A DNA stretch of 52,539 nt from an uncultured Collinsella sp. (lineage in GTDB: Bacteria > Actinomycetota > Coriobacteriia > Coriobacteriales > Coriobacteriaceae), in NCBI GenBank assembly GCA_900544235.1, contig UQUL01000013.1, positions 1-52,539 on the forward strand. Reading direction: 5' to 3'. The position numbers and the translations under genes were made by a program. Numbering within the stretch: the first letter of the stretch is position 1; each line of letters opens with the position of its first letter. Of this stretch, positions 40,490 to 49,450 are shown one piece after another. Under the pieces are notes generated by a model. It was not told where the DNA came from. It was given only the letters and a program-made list of their open reading frames with translations, and did no database searches.

Positions 40490-41671
40490 CTAAAGAGCCT
40501 TCCTCCATACCATCTTGTCCACCACACCGGTGTAGCTCTGGATGATCTTGACCACCTTGGTGGACACGGTCTCGTCGGCGTAGTCGGGAACGGGCGCCTC
40601 GGGCAGCGACCCCTCCGCGTCGAGCTCGACGGCGGTGTGTACCGCCTGCAGCAGGCCGCGCTCGCTGATGCCGGCGAGCGTGAAGCAGGCCTTGTCCAGG
40701 GCCTCGGGGCGCTCGGTGGAGGTGCGGATGCACACCGCCGGGAACGGGCGGCCGACGCTCGCGAAGAAGCTCGACTCCTCGGGCAGGGTGCCGGAGTCGG
40801 AGACAACGGCGAAGGCGTTCATCTGCAGGCAGTTGTAGTCGTGGAAGCCCATGGGCTCGTGCATGCGCACGCGCGGGTCGAGCTCGAAGCCGGTGGCCTC
40901 CAGGCGCTTGCGGGAGCGCGGGTGGCAGGAGTACAGGATCGGCATGTCGTACTTCTCGGCCAGGGCGTTGATGGCGGTGAACAGGCTCGTGAAGTTCGCC
41001 TCGGTGTCGATGTTCTCCTCGCGGTGGGCGGACAGCAGCATGTAGCGCTTGGGCTCAAGGCCGAGCTCGGAGAGGATGTCGGAGGCCTCGATCTTCTCCA
41101 GGTTGGCGCGAAGGACCTCTGCCATGGGCGACCCGGTGACGTAGGTGCGCTCCGGGGCGCAGCCGGTGTCCTTAAGGTAGCGGCGCGCGTGCTCGGAGTA
41201 GGCAAGGTTGACGTCGGAGATCACGTCGACGATGCGGCGGTTGGTCTCCTCGGGCAGGCACTCGTCCTTGCAGCGGTTGCCCGCCTCCATGTGGAAGATG
41301 GGGATGTGCAGGCGCTTTGCCGCGATGGCGGAAAGGCAGCTGTTGGTGTCGCCCAGGATCAGCAGCGCGTCGGGCTGCACCTGGACCATGAGCCTGTAGC
41401 TCGCGGCGATGATGTTGCCCACGGTCTCGCCCAGGTCGGCGCCCACGGCGTTCAGGTAGACGTCGGGGTCGGCGAGCTCCAGGTCGCGGAAGAAGATGCC
41501 GTTGAGTGTGTAGTCGTAGTTCTGCCCGGTGTGCGCCAGCAGGCAGTCGAAGTGGCGGCGGCACTTCTTGATGACCTCGGACAGACGGATGATCTCGGGG
41601 CGGGTGCCCACGATGATCAGCAGCTTAAGGCGGCCGTCGTCTTTGAACTTGATATCTGGATTCTCATTCAA
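40490..41671 (-). CDS. fnlC: UDP-N-acetylglucosamine 2-epimerase of the FnlC/CapG type
   Basis: 393 residues from TTG 41671, chosen because ATAGGAG is 7 nt upstream; a GTG start 24 nt earlier would place that site inside the gene. Motifs of non-hydrolysing epimerases: IIVGTRPEIIRLSEV, HTGQNYDYTLN, ILGDTNSCLSA, FHMEAGNRC, and SAHREEN near 220. Because fnlA and fnlB homologues are in the same operon, the substrate is probably UDP-L-talosamine-type sugar, giving UDP-L-FucNAc. Assignment as fnlC rather than wecB is by context. Confidence 0.87.
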   Translation of the reverse strand: MNENPDIKFKDDGRLKLLIIVGTRPEIIRLSEVIKKCRRHFDCLLAHTGQNYDYTLNGIFFRDLELADPDVYLNAVGADLGETVGNIIAASYRLMVQVQPDALLILGDTNSCLSAIAAKRLHIPIFHMEAGNRCKDECLPEETNRRIVDVISDVNLAYSEHARRYLKDTGCAPERTYVTGSPMAEVLRANLEKIEASDILSELGLEPKRYMLLSAHREENIDTEANFTSLFTAINALAEKYDMPILYSCHPRSRKRLEATGFELDPRVRMHEPMGFHDYNCLQMNAFAVVSDSGTLPEESSFFASVGRPFPAVCIRTSTERPEALDKACFTLAGISERGLLQAVHTAVELDAEGSLPEAPVPDYADETVSTKVVKIIQSYTGVVDKMVWRKAL

Positions 41672-41701
41672 TTTAAATCTCCTATCAATGTACACCGAAC
41701 C

Positions 41702-42828
41702 TTACATCCAGCGACAAGCCATTAGCCATTTCTCGTAATCACAGCAAATCATGGCTTCCTCAATCTGTTTCAACCAAAAGTCGTTGGTTGAGAAGTCTCC
41801 AAACCGTTCTGGGAAATTGCGAATAATTTCTGAGCAACATTGAAATGCGATTCGGAGCTCGTCATCGTTGAGAGCGGTTAGACGTGCCTTTAGAAGCGGA
41901 CCAAACTGGCGTAACGTCTGCTCGTACAAGACGAAAGTCATCTCAATTCCCAATCGTTCCATTTCATTGAACATCTCCAAGACTACCCAGATGCTATCGA
42001 GCCCCTTCTTCGAAAACGCCGATGTAGCCGTGATACCTTGAGGATTTGCTCTGTAGTAATAAACTGATCCAGTAATACTTGCCGTCTTCGCGGAACGACT
42101 GAAAATCAGATAAGGTAAACAGGTGTCTTCAAACCAAAAACCCTCTGGGAAACGCACGTCATCCCAGAGGGAACGCCTATAAACCGCCCCACATGGCAGG
42201 CCCGAAAGACCCGCTGTGGGGACAGTGAGAACCGCCCCACGCATACTCTTGAATCTTCGGCGGCGACCTTCAGCGTTGCAGTACCAATACCCCCCCCAAC
42301 AATGTCGGCATCAAGTTCAATCGCTCGGCTCATAAGCCTCTGGACCGCGTCGCGCGGTATGAAGTCATCTGAATCGACGAAGCAAATATAACTGCCGGAG
42401 GCGACGTCCAAAGCAGCGTTACGAGCCCCTGCATGTCCGCGATTTTTCTGATGAATTACCTTTAAGCGGTGGTCGAAATCATAATTGCGCAACATGGCCA
42501 AGGAATCATCGGTGGACCCATCGTCAACGGCAATCACCTCGAACGAGAACTCCGTCCTTTGACCAAGACAGGAATCGATACATTTCTCAAGAAAATTCTG
42601 TGCGTTGTAGACTGGAATTATTATAGAAAGGTCAACCCCAATCTCATTCTTTATTACGTGCAACGGAGGATGACAAATCGGCCTAGGCGAAACAATTTCG
42701 AGAGACTTTATTAGACTATCAAGATTCTCTCCTTCGAAAGAGCCGTGGCCCAGATTCTTGCAATCGTATTTGTAAAGGGATCTCTTGGCAGCCTGCGGCA
42801 AGAATTTCTTAAGCTTAAATAGCGACAC
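41702..42828 (-). pseudogene. family-2 glycosyltransferase, out of frame at a G8 tract
   Basis: The start is GTG 42828 (GAGGAG 6 nt upstream), overlapping wzx by 14 nt. The first part has the GT-A core: VDLSIIIPVYNAQNFLEKCIDS, AVDDGSTDDSL, HQKNRGHAGARN and CFVDSDDFIP, ending IELDADIV. At a run of eight G on the coding strand (42290-42297 on plus as C8) the frame is lost. The rest continues in another frame from YWYCNAEGRRRRFKS to GAVYRRSLWDDVRFPEGFWFEDTCLPY, the expected acceptor half. A G9 (or G6) tract would restore one protein of about 375 residues. As read it is off. Confidence 0.8.
42290..42297 (-). repeat. homopolymer G8 (C8 on plus) inside the glycosyltransferase
   Basis: Eight consecutive C on the plus strand follow codons for ...DADIV. 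The frame switch between the two glycosyltransferase halves falls exactly here, so the tract length decides on or off. Confidence 0.85.
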
Positions 42829-44254
42829 GGCGACTCCTCATAATGCTTCGCAACACTTCAACGCACTTGCCGAAAAACGCCCTGGTCTCTTTTTTGTTAA
42901 AAGCGCAATAAACACCCATCAATGCAAGAGTCACCACAAACGCCTCAACCATCTTCAGTTGGTTATTAACCACCACGAAGATGATGGCAAACACCAAAGA
43001 CGATGTACAAATCCTCGCGTTGTGCTCGCCATAAGAAGCGGAGAGTAGAAACATGCCGAGATAGGCCCTGATCGCGAGAGCAGCTACCGCAGCCACCATC
43101 ACCGCATAAATGTCCACAAGAACATAGGCAGCGACGTAGACGCCAATTCCAGCGAAAGCCAGAGATATAACATTGACCGCAAGGATTCGAACCGGCTCGC
43201 AACGAACCTTAAAAAACGTATTACATATCATGTCGCCCAAAGATTCGAAGAGAACTATGGGCATTAAAAATACGAAATAGACCAAGCTGCCAAGATATTC
43301 AGGAAGCCACACGGAGACAAATAGGGAAGCCGGGTAGTAGATGGCAAAAGCAAGCGGAAGCAGAATGAGAGCATAGTTTCTCAGCATTGCGTACAGGCCT
43401 CCGAGCTCCGCAGAGTCAGTTTGTCTAAAAGCGGGGAACAGGACCATGCTTAGCTGGCTAATAAACATGAGAATAAAATTGACGAGTGACAATGAGAGTG
43501 AAAGCTGTCCAAAGACGGCTATGCCCCACCTCGCCTCGATGATATAGCGGGCTAAACCGAGTATTAACATGCCGCAAACGTTCGCGACAGTCATGACCAG
43601 GCCGAGTCTCATGTCGTGGAAGAGCGCCTGAAGGCCACTATCAAGCGTCACTGAGACTGACATGAGAAAATCCCTGGCATGGTACAGGCAATAAGCGAGG
43701 GCAACGCACCTCGCGACAATGTAGGCAGCGATGTAGATGCCGCAGTCAGAAATTCGTAACAGAACACAGGCGGCCAAAGGCACGAGAAAAACGAAACGAT
43801 CCACAACGATGGACATCGAGTATAGTTTCGTCTCGTTCATGGATTGAAACACGTACCCGAGAAAGAACGTCGCATTTGATACAACCATATATAAAGCCGC
43901 ACCAATGTAGAGAATAAACTTGTCGGAATCCCTTGCGAAAACGAACGAAAGAGCAATAATCGCAAACATGAACAGAGACTGCATCGCTAGACTCAATCCG
44001 AATTCAGTTTTTACGAGATGCTTATCTATTTCAGAGCGCGTCTCACCACCATGCGTGAGATACACACCGTCGTTGACGCCAAGTTGGAAAAAACTGACGT
44101 ACGAGACGAGGAATACGAAATACTGCCAGTAACCGTAGTCCTCCACCCCCATAATTTTGGGAACGAGAAGTGTCGTAAGGACACTACATACTAGCGCTAC
44201 GCCCTGGGAGAGAAACGCAAACCATAAGTTCTTCGCGAGCGACCTAATGTTCAT
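42815..44254 (-). CDS. wzx: Wzx-type polysaccharide flippase
   Basis: 479 residues from ATG 44254, inside the end of the polymerase gene. The protein is almost wholly hydrophobic with about 12-14 spans (for example LAYCLYHARDFLM, LIPLAFAIYYPASLFVSVWL, FAIIFVVVNNQL). The start SLAKNLWFAFLSQGVALVCSVLTTLLVPKIMGVEDYGYW is typical of the MATE-like Wzx/RfbX family, which flips lipid-linked repeat units. Weak ribosome binding site; overlap suggests coupling with the upstream gene. Confidence 0.88.
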   Translation of the reverse strand: MNIRSLAKNLWFAFLSQGVALVCSVLTTLLVPKIMGVEDYGYWQYFVFLVSYVSFFQLGVNDGVYLTHGGETRSEIDKHLVKTEFGLSLAMQSLFMFAIIALSFVFARDSDKFILYIGAALYMVVSNATFFLGYVFQSMNETKLYSMSIVVDRFVFLVPLAACVLLRISDCGIYIAAYIVARCVALAYCLYHARDFLMSVSVTLDSGLQALFHDMRLGLVMTVANVCGMLILGLARYIIEARWGIAVFGQLSLSLSLVNFILMFISQLSMVLFPAFRQTDSAELGGLYAMLRNYALILLPLAFAIYYPASLFVSVWLPEYLGSLVYFVFLMPIVLFESLGDMICNTFFKVRCEPVRILAVNVISLAFAGIGVYVAAYVLVDIYAVMVAAVAALAIRAYLGMFLLSASYGEHNARICTSSLVFAIIFVVVNNQLKMVEAFVVTLALMGVYCAFNKKETRAFFGKCVEVLRSIMRSRRVAI

Positions 44255-45440
44255 AATCGAAACCGCAATCTTTAATTGCCACATAACCAAGTATCAACAG
44301 ACCCCAGAGAGTCTTCGACCAGAATGACGATAGAGAGACTATGAGGACGGCTTCACCTAAGATGGCTGCAAGCACCACATAATCTCTCTTGTGTACAGCA
44401 CACAGGCACGCTGCAATTAACATGCCAACGAATGAAATGAGGCCGAGAATCCCGACATCGTACAGAAGCTCGATATAAACGTTGTGCGCGACCAGATGTG
44501 CCGAGTTGGCCAAAGTGGTCGTTCCGAAGCCATGTCCGAAAAGCTGCTGCAACTCGTTGGAGTCAAAGAAGGCTGAAATGAGTTGCCGCCAAATGGCCAT
44601 GCGAGACTCTGCCGTTCCCGTGCTCGCCTCCCCAGAGAGGAACCTGGAACTAATGGCGTCTGGGAAAAGTCGCAATATGGATTCGAAATTTAAAGCCAAC
44701 ATTAATAGGATAAAGATTGCGGCGAGACAAATCGGGATTTTATGTTTGTCATTCCTGACGGCTGCGGCCAAAGCGACTGCGAAAGCGACGCCCACGGCCA
44801 TAAGACCGCCTCGCGATCCAGTCATGAGAACGGTGTAGAAGAAGAAAACAAGAAGAGCGATGTACGCGGGATTGCGCCTCTGAATTCCAAAATACGTCAT
44901 CGTGGCAACCGGAAGAAGATAATAGCCACAGAATTCGTTCGGATCCTGTTGAGACCCCAACACACTGGGCACAACTCGACCGCTTACCCACTCTGAGCCG
45001 ACCTGACCGGGAGATACGATTGCAAGAACTCCGAGCAGAATAGCGGCAAATATCAGGCACCGTTTCCATAGTAAGACGCCGTAGGTTGTGAAGGTGACGG
45101 CGCAGGCGATAACCACGATCAGGATATTGAGGAATACCGTGAAATACGCGTTGTATTCGTTAAAGCCCACAGGAATTGAGAACAGCGAGCATATGCAGAT
45201 GAACGAAAATGCCGAAACTAACGCTCCGATACCGTCAAGGCGCAATCTCCAGCGGGGAGCCTCGAACAAGCAAAGCGCAATTGTGGCGAAAGCAGCAAGT
45301 CTGCCGACCGAAACGCCCGACGTAATTGCAACGAAGTCGAAAGACAGCAGCAAAAAGTAGAATCCGAAAACAAAGCCATTTCGACTACACCCATTAAACA
45401 GCGAACGCCATTTGAGCCTTATGCCATTCATTATCCTCAT
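44244..45440 (-). CDS. wzy: Wzy-type O-antigen/capsule polymerase
   Basis: 398 residues with about 11 hydrophobic spans and a large outside loop near 240-300 (SRFLSGEASTGTAESRMAIWRQLI), the layout of the O-antigen ligase/Wzy family. The motif SRGGLMAVGVAF near 190 and GHGFGTT near 290 are seen in many Wzy_C proteins. ATG 45440 overlaps the upstream glycosyltransferase stop (ATGA). It would polymerise the repeat units flipped by Wzx. A ligase function is less likely in a Gram-positive. Confidence 0.85.
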   Translation of the reverse strand: MRIMNGIRLKWRSLFNGCSRNGFVFGFYFLLLSFDFVAITSGVSVGRLAAFATIALCLFEAPRWRLRLDGIGALVSAFSFICICSLFSIPVGFNEYNAYFTVFLNILIVVIACAVTFTTYGVLLWKRCLIFAAILLGVLAIVSPGQVGSEWVSGRVVPSVLGSQQDPNEFCGYYLLPVATMTYFGIQRRNPAYIALLVFFFYTVLMTGSRGGLMAVGVAFAVALAAAVRNDKHKIPICLAAIFILLMLALNFESILRLFPDAISSRFLSGEASTGTAESRMAIWRQLISAFFDSNELQQLFGHGFGTTTLANSAHLVAHNVYIELLYDVGILGLISFVGMLIAACLCAVHKRDYVVLAAILGEAVLIVSLSSFWSKTLWGLLILGYVAIKDCGFDYEH

Positions 45441-46543
45441 CGCTGAGCCACGCAGTCTAAATAAATGGCTTCATACCTAGATGTACATTCATTGACGCTG
45501 AAGCGGCAGGCCAATTCCCTAGAACGCGACGAGGCTTCCGATCCGAAGCCGAGCTCCATCGCATAACACATCTTGGAAGAAAGCATGTCCACATCTCTAG
45601 CCGGAACCAGTGCACCGTTACCACGGACGATGTCGGACATGCCTCCAACGTCAGTCGAGATGACAGGGAGACCGCAAGCCATTGCCTCGATTGCGGATAG
45701 AGGCAAACCCTCGTAATCTGATGAAAGAATAAATACCTTTGAAGACCAAAGTGAGTCCCGAACCTTCGTCTTCTCTGAAATCTGGCCCAAGAACTCGACG
45801 GCATCCGAGAGCCCTAGCTCATTGGCTAGATTCTCGAGCTCTTGACGCTCAGAGCCGTCTCCGACTATGCAAAGCCGCGAAGCGGGGTGCCGGGCCACCG
45901 TATTCGCAAAAGCGCGGAGAAGAAGCTTTTGATTTTTCTGGGGTCTTAACCCAGCCACGTTAATTAAATCGAATCTGAAATCACGAAGGTCTGATTTATT
46001 GGAAGGATGAAAGAATTCGACGTCGACCGGATTATTAACTAGCTCAACCACGTTTTCGGCAAGTTTATAATAACGGGCGGTCAAAACCCTATTCTGCTTG
46101 CTAATTGCAACGGGAACGGCTCGTCCCGTTCGATACATCCAAGCCATAATTTTTTTCAACGCAGATCCAGGCGTTTCTATTTCAGGAACGTTGTGGACGG
46201 TATGTACGAGTTTCACTCCATGCGCCAACACCCAAGGAAGACAATACTGAACCGCACCGAGATGCGTGTGGACGACATCCGGTTTGAATGAGTTCAACGC
46301 GCTCCAAGTTTGAGATATGCCTTTGAAGCGGTTCTCTGACTCTACAAAGCCAAGATACATAATCGATGCGCCCGAGTCCTCGACCGCACGTTCCATCTCG
46401 TTGTCCTCGCGTTGTCCGTAGATGCAGATAACACGAACGTCAAATAAGTTCTTGTTGATATGAGAGGCCAACTCGGAGACCATGTGCTCCGCCCCACCGC
46501 ACCCGAAAAGGTAGTGAACTATAGCGATCCGTGTTTTACGCAT
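45437..46543 (-). CDS. family-4 glycosyltransferase
   Basis: 368 residues from ATG 46543, within the last codons of the acyltransferase. GT-B fold: IAIVHYLFGCGGAEHMVSELASH at the N-terminus, VHTHLGAVQYCLPW and LVHTVHNVPE near 90-115. The C-terminal domain has FDLINVAGLRPQKNQKLLL, CIVGDGSERQELENLA and LSSDYEGLPLSAIEAMACGLPVI, the EX7E region of GT4 enzymes. The sugar is not readable from sequence. Confidence 0.88.
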   Translation of the reverse strand: MRKTRIAIVHYLFGCGGAEHMVSELASHINKNLFDVRVICIYGQREDNEMERAVEDSGASIMYLGFVESENRFKGISQTWSALNSFKPDVVHTHLGAVQYCLPWVLAHGVKLVHTVHNVPEIETPGSALKKIMAWMYRTGRAVPVAISKQNRVLTARYYKLAENVVELVNNPVDVEFFHPSNKSDLRDFRFDLINVAGLRPQKNQKLLLRAFANTVARHPASRLCIVGDGSERQELENLANELGLSDAVEFLGQISEKTKVRDSLWSSKVFILSSDYEGLPLSAIEAMACGLPVISTDVGGMSDIVRGNGALVPARDVDMLSSKMCYAMELGFGSEASSRSRELACRFSVNECTSRYEAIYLDCVAQR

Positions 46544-47105
46544 ATTGCTGCCCGCAAGATTCACTATGTTGCAATCGACTCCCTATGACCTTGGCGGGCA
46601 CACCCCCCACAATGGAATATTCCTGGACGTCTTTATTCACAACAGCCCCAGATGCGACAACCGCACCACGGCCAATGGTGACGCCCTTTAAAATCACGGC
46701 GTTGGACCCCACCCAATTGTCTCCAGCAAACACCACGTCCTGGTCATTCTCAGGAAGTTTCTCATCGTCAGAAATTGAAGCCATTGGACGGTCAAGAATA
46801 TCAATCCTATGGTCGCCCGTAACTACAGTGACATGCGGACCGAAAAAGACGTCATTACCCAATATTAACTTCGCCTTAGTCGCCAGAATGCAGGCGTGCG
46901 ATCCCAAGTTAACGTTGTTGCCAACGATGACATTTTCGTTGCCGGAAATCTCGCAGCCCACACCAATCCTGAAGCCGGAACCGCATGAAGCAAAGGACGC
47001 GGAAAGCAACCGAGCCTTAATTGAGTCCCTCAAAATCGAATTCAATTTCCGCGGGACCTTTAAAAAAATAGATGCAAGCACCTGCTTTGGTTTTTGTCTT
47101 GCCAT
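46536..47105 (-). CDS. left-handed beta-helix acyltransferase (CysE/NodL/WbbJ type)
   Basis: 189 residues. Hexapeptide repeats dominate (IGVGCEISGNENVIVGNNVNLG, AKLILGNDVFFG, VTIGRGAVVASGAVVNKDV) and the end SIVGGVPAKVIG is the usual cap. The His of VTGDHRID near 105 may be catalytic. Probably adds acetyl groups to the repeat unit. It starts 11 nt after the upstream glycosyltransferase and ends within the start of the next. A tail of charged/polar residues (QHSESCGQQYA) is unusual but short. Confidence 0.85.
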   Translation of the reverse strand: MARQKPKQVLASIFLKVPRKLNSILRDSIKARLLSASFASCGSGFRIGVGCEISGNENVIVGNNVNLGSHACILATKAKLILGNDVFFGPHVTVVTGDHRIDILDRPMASISDDEKLPENDQDVVFAGDNWVGSNAVILKGVTIGRGAVVASGAVVNKDVQEYSIVGGVPAKVIGSRLQHSESCGQQYA

Positions 47106-47116
47106 TAAACAACCTC

Positions 47117-48223
47117 TTACCGGTACAAACGCCGCACTTCATTCCAGCATTTATAAAGAGTCTCTTCGACCTCAGTATCCGAATATTCCTTAAGGGCCTT
47201 AGCCCTTCCGCATGCCCCGATTCGCTCCGCAAAGCCATCGTCGCTTAAAACCCTATCGATAGCTTCTTTAATCCCATCGACATCGCCTGGGCTCACCACG
47301 AGTCCGGCTCCACCTGACAGCATTTCGGGAAGAGCACCAACATCGCTCGCAACAACAGGTGTCTTCATAGCAAAAGCCTCGAGGATTACATTGGGGAATC
47401 CTTCTGTATAGCTCGGAAGGACGAGGCACTTCGAAGCGGCGATTTCGGCCAACACCTCGTTGTGGCTCAAAGAACCAGTGAACAAGACATCGTCACGTGA
47501 TCTCCAGTTGGAAATTCGACTTGTAAAATCAGGTTGCACCGGGCCTATGATTTTCAGTCTTGCGCCTGCATTCCGTGCGCCCGTGGAGTCCCAAGCTTTG
47601 AGCAGGTCGAAAATCCCCTTCTGTTCGTTCACGTGTCCTACGAAAACTACCTGGTTGCACCGAACCTGCTCGGGACATTCAAGATCCGATATATCTATAG
47701 GGTTCGGAATAAGAAAAGATCGCTTTTCAGCACCATGGAACAGCAATGCATCATACGTAGCCCGATCCATTGCCACTAGGCCATCTGCCTCTTTTAACAA
47801 GGAAGACAACAAACGGCTTTCTAAAGAAGATCCTTCCAACAAGGCTGGAATCCTTCCAAAATGGAAGTGAAGAACCACTGGAATAGAACATCTATGAGCT
47901 GCCTTCGTTAATAGCAGGTCTCGCAGAAAGCCTTTTCCCCCGCTTGTGCAGATATGAAGAACGCTTCGATTTGAATTTGAATACGACTTAAACGTATCTT
48001 TTGCTAAGGAAAGGATACGTTTAAGTCCCATTGCGTTGGCAATCAATCCTCTGTCTGCCGCCTCCGCTTTCAACGAGATATCAATCGTCTGGCATTCAAC
48101 CCTCTCATCCTGTTGTAGAGCGGAGAGGACGATTCGAGACCAATTGGTAATCCCTCCATTAGGAGGAGGAAACGGGGTGGCCAGGAACACCCGAAGTCGG
48201 CCTTTTGCGTCCGCAGCCATCAT
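47117..48223 (-). CDS. family-4 glycosyltransferase
   Basis: 368 residues from the double ATG at 48223/48220; the nearest GAGG is 13 nt upstream. The N-terminus FLATPFPPPNGGITNWSRIVLSAL has the Gly-Gly acceptor loop. VLHICTSGGKGFLRDL and VVLHFHFGRIPALLEG follow near 90-125. The donor domain shows NQVVFVGHVNEQKGIFDLLKA, GSLSHNEVLAEIAASKCLVLPSYTEGFPNVILEAFAMKTPVV, with the EX7E motif E-GFPNVIL-E. It starts 8 nt after the fnlB stop. Specificity unknown. Confidence 0.88.
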   Translation of the reverse strand: MMAADAKGRLRVFLATPFPPPNGGITNWSRIVLSALQQDERVECQTIDISLKAEAADRGLIANAMGLKRILSLAKDTFKSYSNSNRSVLHICTSGGKGFLRDLLLTKAAHRCSIPVVLHFHFGRIPALLEGSSLESRLLSSLLKEADGLVAMDRATYDALLFHGAEKRSFLIPNPIDISDLECPEQVRCNQVVFVGHVNEQKGIFDLLKAWDSTGARNAGARLKIIGPVQPDFTSRISNWRSRDDVLFTGSLSHNEVLAEIAASKCLVLPSYTEGFPNVILEAFAMKTPVVASDVGALPEMLSGGAGLVVSPGDVDGIKEAIDRVLSDDGFAERIGACGRAKALKEYSDTEVEETLYKCWNEVRRLYR

Positions 48224-48231
48224 CGCCGGAG

Positions 48232-49449
48232 CTAGACCTCCTCGTAGTAGGTGTCGGGGTTCTCGGGGTCGAAGGGCTCGTTGGCCCACATGACCGTCAC
48301 GAGGTCCTCGGTGTCGGACAGGTTGGTGATGGAGTGCGTGTAGCCGGGGATCATCTCCACGGCGCGCATGTCGGTGCCACTCACCACGTACTCGTCGACG
48401 GGGAACGGGTTTCCATCGGAGTCCTCCCCCACCTTCCTGAGCTTGATGCTCGCGGTGCCGGAGACCACCAGGAACCTCTCCCACTTGCTCATGTGCCAGT
48501 GGTTGCCCTTGGTGATGCCGGGCCTCGAGACGTTGATCGAGACCTGGCCACGATCCGGCGTGCGCAGGAACTCGGTGAACGAGCCGCGCGCGTCCACGTT
48601 GGGCCTGAGGCCGTAGGCGAAGTTGCCCGGCTCGTAGTAGGAAAGGAACGTGCTCCAGAGCTTCTTGGAGAAGGAGCCCTCCGAAAGGTCGGGCACCGAG
48701 AGGGTCTCGCGGCTGTCTCGGAAGCAGTCCAGCAGGTAGACGATCTCGCCCAGGGTCTTCACGTCGGTCCCGGGGACATAGCAGAAGGCGTCACCCTCGA
48801 CGCGCTCCAGCCCGTCGTAGCCGCAGCGGTGCTCCTCGCCGAGCAGCGCGCCCAGCATCTCGCCGACCAGGTCGTCGATGTAGAGGAGCTCCAGCTCCAC
48901 GGATGGGTCGCTCACAGTGTAGGGGCGGCCGTTGGCGATGGCGTCGCAGAAGGTGGCCACTGCGGAGTTGTAGCGCGGGCGGCACCACTTGCCGTAGAGG
49001 TTCGGGAAGCGGTAGATGAGCACCGGGGCGCCGGTCCTCTCGGAATACTCGCGGAAGAGGCCCTCCCCCGCGAGTTTCGACTCGCCGTAGACCGAGCCCT
49101 CGAAGCGGCCCGACAGGCTCGCCTGCGCGGAGCTGGAGAGCATGACGGGGCATCTGTTGCCGTGGCGCTCCAAGGTGTCCAGCAGCATGGAGGCGAACCC
49201 GAAGTTGCCCTCCATGAACTCCGCCTGGTCCTTTGGGCGGTTGACGCCCGCCAGGTTGAAGACGAAGTCGGCGCGGGAGCAGTAGTCCTCCAGCTCCCCG
49301 GGCGCCGAGTCGACGTCGTACTCCATGACCTCGAGGGGAAGGAGAGGCTGGTATTTGGCTCGGCGGTCCTTGCCGTCCCTTATGTTCTTCAGCGCGCAGC
49401 AGAGGTTCCTCCCGACGAAGCCCCTCGCGCCGGTGACGAGGACGCGCAC
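48232..49449 (-). CDS. fnlB: CapF/FnlB-type NAD-dependent reductase with C-terminal cupin
   Basis: 405 residues. Rossmann start MRVLVTGARGFVGRNLCCAL, then FNLAGVNRPKD and YGESKLAGEGLFREYSE (YxxxK). The C-terminal cupin has NVSRPGITKGNHWHMSKWERFLVVSGTA, with His residues for zinc, as in CapF of Staphylococcus. It reduces the 4-keto sugar made by FnlA toward UDP-L-talosamine. It starts 1 nt after the fnlA stop. G/C-rich third positions contrast with the glycosyltransferases that follow. Confidence 0.9.
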   Translation of the reverse strand: MRVLVTGARGFVGRNLCCALKNIRDGKDRRAKYQPLLPLEVMEYDVDSAPGELEDYCSRADFVFNLAGVNRPKDQAEFMEGNFGFASMLLDTLERHGNRCPVMLSSSAQASLSGRFEGSVYGESKLAGEGLFREYSERTGAPVLIYRFPNLYGKWCRPRYNSAVATFCDAIANGRPYTVSDPSVELELLYIDDLVGEMLGALLGEEHRCGYDGLERVEGDAFCYVPGTDVKTLGEIVYLLDCFRDSRETLSVPDLSEGSFSKKLWSTFLSYYEPGNFAYGLRPNVDARGSFTEFLRTPDRGQVSINVSRPGITKGNHWHMSKWERFLVVSGTASIKLRKVGEDSDGNPFPVDEYVVSGTDMRAVEMIPGYTHSITNLSDTEDLVTVMWANEPFDPENPDTYYEEV

Positions 49450-49450
49450 C

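Noticed and set aside
47117..48484. N-terminal extension of the glycosyltransferase to 48484
   Set aside because: The extra 87 codons are an Arg/His/Gly-rich shadow of the end of fnlB; the family start is at the ATG pair 48223/48220.
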